Assembly (NCBI GenBank): GCA_965229605.1 | Contig: OZ245892.1 | Location: 1,178,001-1,242,000, forward strand | DNA: 64,000 nucleotides | From: G965229605 sp965229605 | GTDB lineage: Bacteria > Pseudomonadota > Alphaproteobacteria > CBDDJK01 | Reading direction: 5' to 3' | Shown: positions 17,423 through 25,809 of the stretch, piece after piece | How positions within the stretch are numbered: position 1 is the stretch's first letter | Layout of the letters: each line of letters opens with the position of its first letter | The notes under the pieces: generated by a model | Database searches by the model: none | Seen by the model: the letters and a program-made list of their open reading frames with translations, nothing else | Told to the model about the DNA's origin: nothing | Position numbers and translations under genes: made by a program

Positions 17423-18903
17423 ATGGGAAGCAAGGCAGAGGGAATATTCTGATAGCTAACCGGACGTAACCATCTGTTAATTGCCAATGTACCGACCGAG
17501 GTTGCGCGCACATCCGTTGAAGCCGGATAAGGCCCGCCATGCATCATTGAAGAACATACCTCTACGCCAGTCGGGAATCCATTCGCCAGTATGCGTCCCG
17601 ATTTTTCTTCAAGAACAGGCATCAACCGACCAGCTAATTCAGTATCATCTTCCGTCATATGTAAAGTCGTTGTCAGCTGGCCTTCCAGCTGTTCAGCAAG
17701 ATCAATCATTTCATCAATGCTGTCACATTGCACAACAATACCCACTGCGCCGAACACTTCATGTTGTAATTCACGATCCTGCATCCAGTCTTTTGCTGTG
17801 ACAGAAAATAATGCCGGTAAAGCCGCACCTTCGCTGCATGAAGTGTCGGATTTAAAAACAGTCTCCATCTTTTCTGAAAAAGCGGAAATCCCTTTATGAT
17901 ATGCGTCAAGAACAGGTGCTGTCAGCATTTTTTGTTCTGCGGTGATTTCCAACGCGCTTTTGGTTGCATGCACGAATGTTTCAACATCTTCCTTTTCAGC
18001 ATCTTCCCCGGCCAAAACAACAGCAACCCCCGGGTTGGTGCAAAACTGGCCTGCGCCAAGGGTCAGGGAGGAAGCCCATCCTGCACCAATATCTGCGGCT
18101 TGAGCGGCTAAAGCAGCAGGCAGGCAAAACACAGGATTAATTGAACCAAGCTCCCCAAAAAATGGAATCGGTGACGGGCGTGACTGACAAAGATCAAAAA
18201 GTGCACGCCCACCGCGAAGTGATCCTGTAAATCCGACTGCAGCAATTTCCGGGTGTTGCACCAACGCCGTTCCGACATCATGTCCTGAACCCTGCACCAT
18301 CTGGAAAGCCGCTTTTGGCATGTTACATATCTCAATCGCGCGCGCAATTGCCTGAGCCACTAATTCAGCGGTTCCCGGGTGGGCTCCATGCCCCTTCACA
18401 ACAACAGGGCAACCGGCAGCCAATGCTGACGCTGTATCTCCGCCAGCTGTCGAAAATGCCAGTGGAAAATTTGAAGCTCCAAACACAGCAACCGGCCCGA
18501 TGGGTTTATGTGTCAAACGTATGTCCGGGCGTGGTATTGGCTGACGTTCTGGCAAAGCTTTATCTTTACGCAGATCAAGATAATCATCCGATTCAATCAA
18601 TTCTGCGAACATCTCAAGCTGTCCGGTCGTTCTTCCACGCTCGCCATTCAGTCTGGCTTCAGGCAAACCTGTTTCCGCCATCGCCGTTTTTGTGATTTTT
18701 TCTCCCAACACATCAATCTGTTCAGCAATGGTTCTGAGAAAACGGGCGCGATCAACTCTTGCAACAGAACTATAGGCCCGGAAGTCACGGCGCGCTGCAA
18801 CACAGGCTTCGTCAATTTGACTGACCATTGCCTGAGCAAATTCCTGACCATTCAAGTCCATAGGGTCAGGACCCATAAGATTCATCCATTCTGCGCGTGT
18901 CAA
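17407..18903 (-). CDS. Alpha-ketoglutarate semialdehyde dehydrogenase (NADP-type aldehyde dehydrogenase), 5' end displaced by an inserted element
   Basis: Oxidises 2,5-dioxopentanoate to 2-oxoglutarate, the last step of oxidative C5 sugar-acid catabolism. 498 residues: the frame contains FGASNFPLAFSTAGGDTASALAAG, the catalytic glutamate in FFGELGSINPVF and the catalytic cysteine in GAGQFCTNPG, all hallmarks of this aldehyde dehydrogenase subfamily. The first 14 residues (MTRAEWMNLMGPDP) are encoded by the end of the element at 18863-19133, which has separated the original N-terminus (19134-19197) from the body. Translation could restart inside the element to give a near full-length protein lacking about 21 native residues, but no good ribosome-binding site is obvious. 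Gene order places it last in the acid-sugar operon. Whether it is still active is uncertain. Confidence 0.8.
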   Translation of the reverse strand: MTRAEWMNLMGPDPMDLNGQEFAQAMVSQIDEACVAARRDFRAYSSVARVDRARFLRTIAEQIDVLGEKITKTAMAETGLPEARLNGERGRTTGQLEMFAELIESDDYLDLRKDKALPERQPIPRPDIRLTHKPIGPVAVFGASNFPLAFSTAGGDTASALAAGCPVVVKGHGAHPGTAELVAQAIARAIEICNMPKAAFQMVQGSGHDVGTALVQHPEIAAVGFTGSLRGGRALFDLCQSRPSPIPFFGELGSINPVFCLPAALAAQAADIGAGWASSLTLGAGQFCTNPGVAVVLAGEDAEKEDVETFVHATKSALEITAEQKMLTAPVLDAYHKGISAFSEKMETVFKSDTSCSEGAALPALFSVTAKDWMQDRELQHEVFGAVGIVVQCDSIDEMIDLAEQLEGQLTTTLHMTEDDTELAGRLMPVLEEKSGRILANGFPTGVEVCSSMMHGGPYPASTDVRATSVGTLAINRWLRPVSYQNIPSALLPIELRG

Positions 18904-19133
18904 ATTTTTGATAGATGGGCTTGAAAAGCGCGCAGCAACTAGCCATCGCTAATTGCAAGCGGTTTGAAAGCTCAGATACAAAAATTTGCCGCGCCTTTAC
19001 AAGGTTGGTCAATAAAGGCAAATCTACGGCTTCAAACAAGCTCACCGTAGCTAAAACTATGCTTTCGCTTGTTTTCATTGTATCTTTACCTTTCTTGACC
19101 AACAGAATGGATGAATTTTATGAGTCCTGACCC
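18863..19133 (-). mobile_element. Full copy 2 of the MITE-like element, inserted in the semialdehyde dehydrogenase gene
   Basis: 271 bp with the same terminal inverted repeats as copy 1 (GGGTCAGGACCC... and ...GAGTCCTGACCC) and a TA at each junction (18861-18862 and 19134-19135), consistent with a TA target duplication. It lies in the opposite orientation to copy 1. The internal open frame on the minus strand (ATG near 19078) stays open to a TGA within the terminal repeat at 18867-18869 area, encoding MKTSESIVLATVS... to ...RMDESYGS. Compared with copy 1 the shared frame has six base changes, three silent and three not, and copy 1 has two additional 4-bp units near its end. No transposase is encoded. 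Confidence 0.8.
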
Positions 19134-19197
19134 TAGAAACTTCCACCAGATCGGAACCAACCCAATTACCATCAATCAGATTCTTTCCAGATATCAT
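19134..19197 (-). pseudogene. Severed N-terminal fragment of the semialdehyde dehydrogenase gene
   Basis: An ATG at 19197, 6 nt after GGGGGA at the end of the upstream dehydratase gene, starts MISGKNLIDGNWVGSDL then VEVS, the usual N-terminal strand of alpha-ketoglutarate semialdehyde dehydrogenases. The frame then enters the element and stops after about 20 foreign codons. Joining VEVS to the body at 18860 after deleting the element and one TA gives ...VEVS-MDLNGQEFAQ... in one uninterrupted frame, so this is the true start of the gene at 17407-18903. Confidence 0.85.
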
Positions 19198-19198
19198 A

Positions 19199-20107
19199 TT
19201 ATTTCCCCCATTTGAGGACCAGCGGGTCCAGCGGTTTTAGCAAATTGATCAAACGCGCGCGTATTTCAGGATGTAGAGGTTCAATCGGGTGACGGCAGGC
19301 TTCTGATTTAATAACACCTCCTTCTACCATCGCGGCCTTGCAAGATTGCCAGCCACACTGCCTGTTTTCATGATTGATTGCCATGGCAACCCGCCCATAT
19401 GCCGCTGTCGCTTCTTCAACCCGGCCCGCATGAAAATGTGTAATAACCGGCTTGATTTGATCAACAATCAAACCCGATGTCATCGACCCGGTACATCCGG
19501 CATCCAGGTCAGCCAGCAAGGTAATGGCCTCTTCTCCATCAAACGGGGCTTCAATGAAATCGCCTCCCTCGGCAATCAATGAGCGAATCTTGTTGGCTGC
19601 TCTTGGACATTCAATCTTGAACAATTTCACCATGTCAATTTCACGCGCCATTTTTACCAGTAACGGCACAGGCAACTCAACGCCTGACAACGGGGCATCT
19701 TGAACCATAATCGGGATTCCAACATCGCCAACTTTTTGAAATTGTTCAAAAGTTTGAGTGGCATTGCCTTTCAATAAAGCACCATGATACGGTGCCATCA
19801 TCATAACAACATCAGCGCCAAGTGCTTTGGCGAACTTCGCCCGCTCGACAGCAATCTGTGTCGCAAAATGGCTGATGGTTACAATAACCGGAACCCGTCG
19901 CGCGATATGTTCAAGGGACAATCTGGTGAGGATTTCGCGTTCCTGATCAGATAATAAAAACTGTTCAGAAAAATTTGCAAGAATGCAAATCCCGTCTGCG
20001 CCTTGATCAATTATACAATCCAGAACACGCTTCATACCCTCAAGGTCAAGCGATCCGTCCTCAAAAAAAGGCGTGGGCGCGACCGGCCATATTCCTGAAT
20101 AGGCCAC
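19199..20107 (-). CDS. 2-keto-3-deoxy-L-arabonate (pentonate) dehydratase, DHDPS family
   Basis: 302 residues. It belongs to the class I aldolase/DHDPS family but has the features of L-2-keto-3-deoxyarabonate dehydratase rather than DapA: CILANFSEQF near 41-50, APYHGA near 105-110, QDAPLSG near 136-142, the Schiff-base lysine in LFKIE (Lys164), ENRQCG and a C-terminal DPLVLKWGK. It would convert 2-keto-3-deoxypentonate to alpha-ketoglutarate semialdehyde, the substrate of the next enzyme in the operon. Start is a GTG with GAGGA upstream, 2 bp after the previous stop. This residue-level match makes the functional call stronger than family membership alone. Confidence 0.85.
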   Translation of the reverse strand: MAYSGIWPVAPTPFFEDGSLDLEGMKRVLDCIIDQGADGICILANFSEQFLLSDQEREILTRLSLEHIARRVPVIVTISHFATQIAVERAKFAKALGADVVMMMAPYHGALLKGNATQTFEQFQKVGDVGIPIMVQDAPLSGVELPVPLLVKMAREIDMVKLFKIECPRAANKIRSLIAEGGDFIEAPFDGEEAITLLADLDAGCTGSMTSGLIVDQIKPVITHFHAGRVEEATAAYGRVAMAINHENRQCGWQSCKAAMVEGGVIKSEACRHPIEPLHPEIRARLINLLKPLDPLVLKWGK

Positions 20108-20109
20108 AG

Positions 20110-21285
20110 CTATTCCTCAATCTCAAAATTGGAAAGATGGTCACTGGAAATCTCGATACCCAGGCCGGGCACCTTGTCATCAAGATCAATGAAACCATCG
20201 ACTGCATCCGGATCACCTTTGAAGATGTAATAGAACAACTCGTTACCAACCTCGACATCGAAAACCGGGAAATATTCAGCAATCATGCAATTCGCGTTGG
20301 CCATGGTCAGATGATAGTTATGCATCTGTCCTGCATGCGGGATAACAGGCAATTGGAATGCTTCAGCAATTGCATTTATTTTTTGTGCCGCAGTAATCCC
20401 GCCAACTCGATTGGTATCATACTGAAGCACACTCACGGCTTTCTTTTCAATCAGGTCCTTGCAACCGATAACGGAAAATTCGTGCTCACCGCCAGAGATA
20501 GGAATGATGTTCATTGCATTAAGCTGCCGATACCCTTCAACATCATCCGCGATGACCGGCTCCTCCAGCCAACGGGGCTCAAACTTTGCGAGCTTCGGCA
20601 ACATGCGTCTGGTATAATCAACGTTCCAGCCCATATAGCATTCAAGCATCAAGTCGGCATCATAACCTATGACCTCTCTTACAGCTTCCACGCGCTTTAT
20701 ATTTTCCCGCATGCCTTGCGACCCATGTCGTGGGCCCCAGCCAAACCGCATTTTGTAGGCTGAATATCCATTCCTTTTGGCTTCTTCGGCTTCCCGTTGC
20801 ATGGATTCAACCGGCCCCGAATAAAGCTTGGAATAATAGACTGGAATTTTTTCCTTGGTCCGCCCCCCAAGCAATTTAAAGACCGGCTTATTGAGCAGCT
20901 TACCCATCAAGTCCCATATCGCCAAATCAATCGCGGAAATTGCGATCATGCCAATCCCCTTGCGGCCCCATGCGTGAGAACGACGATACATTTTCTCCCA
21001 TAGATATCCGTAGTCAAAAGGGTCTTCACCGATCACCAGCGGCGCAAACCAGTCGTCAATCGCCTTTTTCACGACCGAAGGCGCCAGCGCAGCATTGCCG
21101 ATTCCAATGGTGCCGTCGCTTGTTTCAATTTCACACGTTAGCCATTGGTGGAAACGGAACGAGGCCATAGCATCGCCTTTATCCCAAAGGACATCCGAGG
21201 CATTCGTGCAAAAATTTCCGGTAGGCGGGACAACCGGCCCCTTCCAGTTCCAAACCTTTGTCCGTACTGATTTAATCTTGATCAC
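20110..21285 (-). CDS. Enolase-superfamily (mandelate racemase subgroup) acid-sugar dehydratase, L-rhamnonate/L-lyxonate dehydratase-like
   Basis: 391 residues from the GTG start at 21285. Metal ligands expected for the barrel are Glu215 (LMLECYMGW), Glu241 (RWLEEPV) and Glu267 (SGGEHEF), with the general acid/base histidine in IPHAGQ (His317). The segment KMRFGWGPRHG resembles the KMPTHWGPHDG region of L-rhamnonate dehydratase. It should dehydrate an aldonate to a 2-keto-3-deoxy acid. I chose the GTG because GGGAGA lies 7 nt upstream and the start overlaps the PdxA-like stop (GTGA); a TTG at 21300 is the longer alternative. With the downstream KDA dehydratase and semialdehyde dehydrogenase it forms the three-step route from L-lyxonate or L-arabinonate to 2-oxoglutarate. 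Exact substrate is inferred from neighbours. Confidence 0.83.
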   Translation of the reverse strand: MIKIKSVRTKVWNWKGPVVPPTGNFCTNASDVLWDKGDAMASFRFHQWLTCEIETSDGTIGIGNAALAPSVVKKAIDDWFAPLVIGEDPFDYGYLWEKMYRRSHAWGRKGIGMIAISAIDLAIWDLMGKLLNKPVFKLLGGRTKEKIPVYYSKLYSGPVESMQREAEEAKRNGYSAYKMRFGWGPRHGSQGMRENIKRVEAVREVIGYDADLMLECYMGWNVDYTRRMLPKLAKFEPRWLEEPVIADDVEGYRQLNAMNIIPISGGEHEFSVIGCKDLIEKKAVSVLQYDTNRVGGITAAQKINAIAEAFQLPVIPHAGQMHNYHLTMANANCMIAEYFPVFDVEVGNELFYYIFKGDPDAVDGFIDLDDKVPGLGIEISSDHLSNFEIEE

Positions 21286-22307
21286 TTTTTTGTCTCCCAA
21301 GTCGTGTCACGATGAGTGCGGTGCGTTTTCGCCATCTTCACAAGCAGGTCAAACGCCTGACGTGTTGCGCCAACATTTGCCTTATTCTGCCCGGCAATGT
21401 CGAACGCTGTTCCATGAGCAGGCGTTGTAACCGGGATTGGTAGTCCACCAGCGACTGTCACACCTCTTTCAAAGCCCATAAGTTTGATCGCGATCTGACC
21501 CTGGTCATGATACATTGTGACCACCGCATCTATTTCTCCGCGTCTGGCTTTCAGGAAAACTGTATCCGATGGCCAGGGCCCGGTCACATTTATTTGACGA
21601 TCCTGCGCAGCCCGTATTGCAGGCTCAAGAATATCAATTTCCTCGCGCCCGAATTTGCCGTTGTCGCCTGCGTGAGGATTAAGGGCAGCCACCGCTATGC
21701 GCGGTCGGGCATTACCGGCTTTCAAAAGCGTCTGATTTGCCAGATTAACCGCTTTCAAAATGCCGTCCTGATTTATGTTTTCGGCAACATCCTTTAACCC
21801 GATGTGAGACGTGACACGCGTGGTCATAAGGTCATCAAGCACGTTAATTTCAGAATGATACCCTTCAAAACCGAGGTATTTGGCCATATACCTGTGTTCA
21901 TCTTCAGCATTCAGGCCAGCCGAAGTCATTGAGGCTTTATTAAACGGCGCAAACAATACGCCATCGACCTTCCCTTCAAGCGCAAGGTCCAGTGCTTTAT
22001 CCAGACAGCGCAAAGATGTGCTGCCTCCAGCGACAGTAACTTCCGCAACAGTAACGTCTTCGGGTGCAATCGTATTCATTTCCAGGTGAGACAGGCCTGT
22101 TTCATCGCAAATTGCATCTTCTTCCAGTGTATTTAGTTCTATTGGCAGATCGGCTTGCTTTGAGCCCTGTATCCACAAATGGCTATCGCCAACGAGAAGG
22201 ATATCAGCCGCTTGCTTTACGCCTTCTTCATTTAGCAGTTTGGCAATAAGCTCAGGGCCAATCCCGGCAGGGTCGCCGGGGATCATTGCAATTCTTGGTT
22301 TGGTCAA
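21282..22307 (-). CDS. PdxA-family 4-hydroxythreonine-4-phosphate dehydrogenase-like protein
   Basis: About 341 residues from the TTG at 22307. The PdxA fold is clear: MIPGDPAGIGPEL at the N-terminus, LNPHAGDNGKFG, VTMYHDQGQIAIKL and TTPAHGTAFDIAGQ, which carry the three metal-binding histidines. In this setting, away from pyridoxine genes, it more probably belongs to the PdxA2-like branch that oxidises phosphorylated sugar acids such as D-threonate/erythronate 4-phosphate. No DUF1537 kinase partner is visible nearby, so that role is unproven. Start choice: GGGAGAG is 6 nt upstream and TTGA overlaps the previous stop; a TTG at 22322 is the longer option. Confidence 0.82.
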   Translation of the reverse strand: MTKPRIAMIPGDPAGIGPELIAKLLNEEGVKQAADILLVGDSHLWIQGSKQADLPIELNTLEEDAICDETGLSHLEMNTIAPEDVTVAEVTVAGGSTSLRCLDKALDLALEGKVDGVLFAPFNKASMTSAGLNAEDEHRYMAKYLGFEGYHSEINVLDDLMTTRVTSHIGLKDVAENINQDGILKAVNLANQTLLKAGNARPRIAVAALNPHAGDNGKFGREEIDILEPAIRAAQDRQINVTGPWPSDTVFLKARRGEIDAVVTMYHDQGQIAIKLMGFERGVTVAGGLPIPVTTPAHGTAFDIAGQNKANVGATRQAFDLLVKMAKTHRTHRDTTWETKK

Positions 22308-23266
22308 TTCAGGCTCTCCCAATGATTTGAATATCCGTCCGGCAAAATAACCATAACATCAGGCTCCAGGCCGGTTTCAAACGTCTGAACAATTTCAAAA
22401 GTATCAAGGTTAAATCGCTGAACCTGTTCGCAATCGATTGCGATATAGGCAAAATTTGAGTCGTCATCAATGCACATGGCTAGCGGGTTGGCTGGCGTTT
22501 GCTGCTCATGCAGCATTTCTCCGGTTGTCTCATCAAAAACTGAAAATGAACGCCCGCGATAGTTCATGGTCACCAGACGGTTTCGCTTGCCGTCGTAATA
22601 GAGTCTGCATGGATCTTCCGGTGTTGGAAATGTACGCAGAAGCTCCAGGCTTTCAGTATTGATAACTGCGACAGTGTTCGATATCCGCTGTGACGTATAT
22701 AATATTCTGGCATCTTCTCGCAGACAACGGCCTTCGGGTTTGTCACCTATCCTGATTGAAACGGGCTGCACATTTTGGTCATACGGCTTGAACGCCGTAA
22801 CGTCACCCGAGGCAAGATTCATGGCATAAGCCTGCTCTCCCCCGTTGGTTATGGAAAACAAATGCGGTTTTACACCACCCGTGGGCACGATATGGTCCCA
22901 GCCCTGATCAAATACGCGGGGTTTCTCTTTAACGAGCAAATGCGCTGACCATTCGGATAAAACATACAGCCTGCCTTTTGAATCGAGATCAATCCCGTGT
23001 GGGCGGGCATGTTCGCCAAGCGCATATATATGTACAATCGACTGGCATTCGATATCAACCACCACGACTGAACGCCCGTCCGTTCCTTCAATGCCAGAAT
23101 TTTGGACACCATATATGCTGACATAGGCATATTTGAGATCACTATCTACAACAAACTCATGGGGATAGTCGGGTAAATCAAGCCTGCCCTGTCTGGCACC
23201 AGTTTCGATATCATACCAGCTTAGACAATGACTGCTTTTTTCAACCAACATCATTGATTGTGCCAC
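22304..23266 (-). CDS. YncE-like beta-propeller repeat protein, possibly a sugar lactonase
   Basis: 320 residues without signal peptide or membrane segment. Repeated blocks of about 40 residues such as LDLPDYPHEFVVDSDLKYAYVS, RLYVLSEWS, AVINTESLELLRTFPTPEDPC and MCIDDDSNFAYIA look like blades of a seven-bladed propeller of the YncE/lactonase type. Cytoplasmic propellers in sugar-acid operons often hydrolyse the lactone formed by the sugar dehydrogenase, which would fit between uptake and the dehydratase, but no lactonase catalytic residue can be assigned with confidence. Start GTG follows GGTGGAAG. The gene overlaps the PdxA-like gene by 4 bp. Confidence 0.65.
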   Translation of the reverse strand: MAQSMMLVEKSSHCLSWYDIETGARQGRLDLPDYPHEFVVDSDLKYAYVSIYGVQNSGIEGTDGRSVVVVDIECQSIVHIYALGEHARPHGIDLDSKGRLYVLSEWSAHLLVKEKPRVFDQGWDHIVPTGGVKPHLFSITNGGEQAYAMNLASGDVTAFKPYDQNVQPVSIRIGDKPEGRCLREDARILYTSQRISNTVAVINTESLELLRTFPTPEDPCRLYYDGKRNRLVTMNYRGRSFSVFDETTGEMLHEQQTPANPLAMCIDDDSNFAYIAIDCEQVQRFNLDTFEIVQTFETGLEPDVMVILPDGYSNHWESLN

Positions 23267-23343
23267 AATCTGCTTCCACCTTGCATATAATTAATGTTCA
23301 AGAAATTTGATTCGTTCACTTGCTCAAAGCCGAACAACCCTGT

Positions 23344-23391
23344 CATGAGGTGAACCAGGCATGAAGTGAACCAGGCATGAAGTGAACCGGG
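23344..23391. repeat. Three tandem 16-bp repeats between the propeller and binding-protein genes
   Basis: Units CATGAGGTGAACCAGG, CATGAAGTGAACCAGG and CATGAAGTGAACCGGG lie head to tail in the transcribed spacer. No function is evident; the unit length equals that of the repeat at 26560-26623. Confidence 0.75.
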
Positions 23392-23397
23392 GAAGAT

Positions 23398-23431
23398 GCG
23401 GGCTCAAAAAAACCTGATTTAATGAGCCCGC
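23398..23431 (-). terminator. Intercistronic hairpin after the binding-protein gene
   Basis: GCGGGCTCA (23398-23406) and TGAGCCCGC (23423-23431) pair perfectly over 9 bp around a 16-nt A/T-rich loop, 36 bp after the stop codon. There is no T-run downstream in the direction of transcription, so it probably stabilises or attenuates the operon mRNA rather than ending it. Confidence 0.55.
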
Positions 23432-23467
23432 CTTCCCCTGTTGTCCTGTTGGACACATGAATTGATG

Positions 23468-24607
23468 TTAACGCTTCAGCGCACCAACACCAGAGAAGCG
23501 AAAGGCTTCTTTCTCAAGAGCGTCAATTTCATCTGCACTCAGTTGATCATGTGCCACGGTGATACGCCCAAGGAACACAAACGGGACATCTCCCGCGCGG
23601 CCTTCCAGATCGGCTTTAATCGCTTCTGCTGTCGCAGCACCGACATCATCGCCCATACGCATTGGCGTTGCATCAAGCTCACCGCGACGAATGGCGTCAA
23701 GCTCAAGGCCTGTGCCACCCCATCCAGTGGAGAAAATTTCCTTTGTTTTCTCCATGGCAACTTGTGCCTCAACGGATCCCATCGCCATAGCAGTATTTGC
23801 GTTATGAATGACCTTGGCTTCCGGATAGGCCTGCATGATAAGCGTTGTGCCTTCGAAACCACCTTCACGCTGGTATTCACCGTAATGTTCGTAAGCTGTC
23901 GTCCAGCCTGCTTTTTCTTCAACACAGGCCTTGAAGTCGCCAGAACGCTGGTTGTCCGTAATACCCGGAATGCCACGGTTCATTGCCATTGTGATATTGT
24001 TGCCCAGTCTGTCGATCATATAATCACACATCACCAAAGCACCTGCTGCAGATGAAAAATCAAACCAGGCATCAGGCTGATTTTCCAAAGCCTTCAAAGG
24101 TGTATGGAAAGCCCAGACATAGGTGCTAAAGCCGTCATTGGCTGACAGCTTGTCTATATTGTCCGCTTGAATTGCCAATTCTGACGGACCAAAAATCACA
24201 TAATCATAAAGATCGGCATCTTGCTCAACCTGATTTGCGTATGTCGACTGAAGCGAGTGCTCGATCTGACGAGAGGCAAATTCTGTCGTTTCATATTTGA
24301 TCCCCAGTTCGTCCAGGCGCTTGGTCAATGCAAGGTAGTTGCGCGCCCAAAAGTCTGATGTATCGGCGGACGGGTAAATCAGAGCAATCTGAACTGGTTT
24401 GTCCAGCATCCCTTTGTACGGAACAGCTGTTGCGCCAACAACATCTTGCATTGCTTCAAGTTTACCATCGGCATTCACTTCACCCGGCACCCAGTGATCC
24501 CGATCAGCGATGCCAGGCAATTCACGCAATGGAAGCTTTGTCTGAGCATAGGCTGCGCTTGTAAACGCAATTCCCGCAGCCGCTAAAGCTAAAGCCAGTT
24601 TCTTCAT
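23468..24607 (-). CDS. Periplasmic sugar-binding protein (Peripla_BP_4/TorT-like) of an ABC importer
   Basis: 379 residues with a classical Sec signal peptide (MKKLALALAAAGIAFTSAAYA, cleavage near residue 21). The mature part has the two-lobe ribose-binding-protein pattern, for example VQIALIYPSADTSDFWARNY and QAYPEAKVIHNANTAMAMGSVEA. TorT-like periplasmic proteins are close relatives, but the adjacent permease and ATPase genes make a transport role more likely. ATG follows GGGGAAAAAA. It is third in the operon after ATPase and permease, with a hairpin behind it; ligand probably a pentose, sugar acid or lactone given the enzymes downstream. Confidence 0.82.
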   Translation of the reverse strand: MKKLALALAAAGIAFTSAAYAQTKLPLRELPGIADRDHWVPGEVNADGKLEAMQDVVGATAVPYKGMLDKPVQIALIYPSADTSDFWARNYLALTKRLDELGIKYETTEFASRQIEHSLQSTYANQVEQDADLYDYVIFGPSELAIQADNIDKLSANDGFSTYVWAFHTPLKALENQPDAWFDFSSAAGALVMCDYMIDRLGNNITMAMNRGIPGITDNQRSGDFKACVEEKAGWTTAYEHYGEYQREGGFEGTTLIMQAYPEAKVIHNANTAMAMGSVEAQVAMEKTKEIFSTGWGGTGLELDAIRRGELDATPMRMGDDVGAATAEAIKADLEGRAGDVPFVFLGRITVAHDQLSADEIDALEKEAFRFSGVGALKR

Positions 24608-24684
24608 TTTTTTCCCCTTAGAGATTTTAGAGTTTTACATTTGGCTGATCTGCATGACGCACTATCAGCCTCCTTGGTTGCCGA

Positions 24685-25809
24685 TTACCCGCTTGGAACA
24701 GGGTCTCCAGCCAACAGCGATCCGACTGCCAGGAGGGCAATCAAGATGCCGATCACAGCGGCACACAGCCGAAACATTTTCAGTCCTTCCGGGGTTGTGA
24801 GCGCACTCATCCAGCCTCCAGAGCCATCGCGGTCACTTTTCTGAATCCAGGCGTATAAAGCGACTGAGCTTACAATCACCACGCCAGAAGCGACAGATTG
24901 CCAGAAAAATTCGATGCGAAGAGTCACAAGCGCATTGATCATCATGCTCAACAACAAAACCCCGCAGAATGAGCCAAGCATTGAAGCACGACCACCAAAG
25001 AGCGAGGTTCCGCCGACCACCACCGCGGCAATGACATGCAGATTGAAGTAAGGTGCAGAGGTTGCCTGGATTGCGTTAAGTTTTCCGGTAAGCATCACCC
25101 CGGCGAGGGCTGCGCATGCTCCGCACAATACATAGGCATAGACTTTATAGCGGTTAACCCCGATGCCGGTTAGCTCGGCTGCTTCCGGGTTTGAGCCAAT
25201 CGCCACCGTGTAGCGTCCGAAATAGGTGCTCCGCAGCAAAATAAAACCGATGACCATGGTGGCCATGCCAAGTATCACCGGAATTGGGATAAAACCGGGG
25301 ATTTGGCCACGCCCAATGTCTGTAAGAAAATCAGGGAAACGCGCAAGCACTAACCCTTTGGCCAGAACAAGCGCGAAGCCTCGATAAACCAGGTCCATCG
25401 CCAATGTTCCAATCAAGTCAGGCACATTAAAGCGCGTGATAATCAGCCCGTTGATCAGCCCCATCAAGGCCCCGAGCGAAATTGCAATTGGCACGGCAAT
25501 GTAAACGGAAAATCCATACTGCTTTATCAGAAAGGCCATTATAATGCTGGACAGTGCAGCGATTGAGCCAATAGACAGATCAATGCCGCGCTGCGTAATA
25601 ACAAAGGTCATTGCCATCGCCATCGGCATGTACAGCGCAGCATCCAGCAGAATCAAATTGAGGTTCGTCGTCCGAAAATATCTGGCTGGCTCTGCTATTC
25701 CCATAAAAATGAGGACGGCTAAAATCATAAATAACGGACCGATGACGGCAATATACGGTTCCAGCCGATCACTAAGTGATGGCTTTAAAATTTCTGTCGC
25801 AGAAGTCAT
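24685..25809 (-). CDS. Ribose/xylose-type ABC transporter permease (RbsC family)
   Basis: 374 residues from the ATG at 25809 (MTSATEILKPSLSDRLEPYIA). An RbsC-type core with multiple hydrophobic helices is clear, including AMTFVITQRGIDLSIGSIAALS, TLAMDLVYRGFALV and VVVGGTSLFGGRASMLGS. The frame extends 27 codons upstream but the ATG is preferred because GGAGGCGGCGTA precedes it and it overlaps the ATPase stop (TAATG), as expected for coupled genes. The last part carries an additional C-terminal hydrophobic stretch (MFRLCAAVIGILIALLAVGS). It works with the ATPase upstream and the binding protein downstream. Confidence 0.88.
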   Translation of the reverse strand: MTSATEILKPSLSDRLEPYIAVIGPLFMILAVLIFMGIAEPARYFRTTNLNLILLDAALYMPMAMAMTFVITQRGIDLSIGSIAALSSIIMAFLIKQYGFSVYIAVPIAISLGALMGLINGLIITRFNVPDLIGTLAMDLVYRGFALVLAKGLVLARFPDFLTDIGRGQIPGFIPIPVILGMATMVIGFILLRSTYFGRYTVAIGSNPEAAELTGIGVNRYKVYAYVLCGACAALAGVMLTGKLNAIQATSAPYFNLHVIAAVVVGGTSLFGGRASMLGSFCGVLLLSMMINALVTLRIEFFWQSVASGVVIVSSVALYAWIQKSDRDGSGGWMSALTTPEGLKMFRLCAAVIGILIALLAVGSLLAGDPVPSG

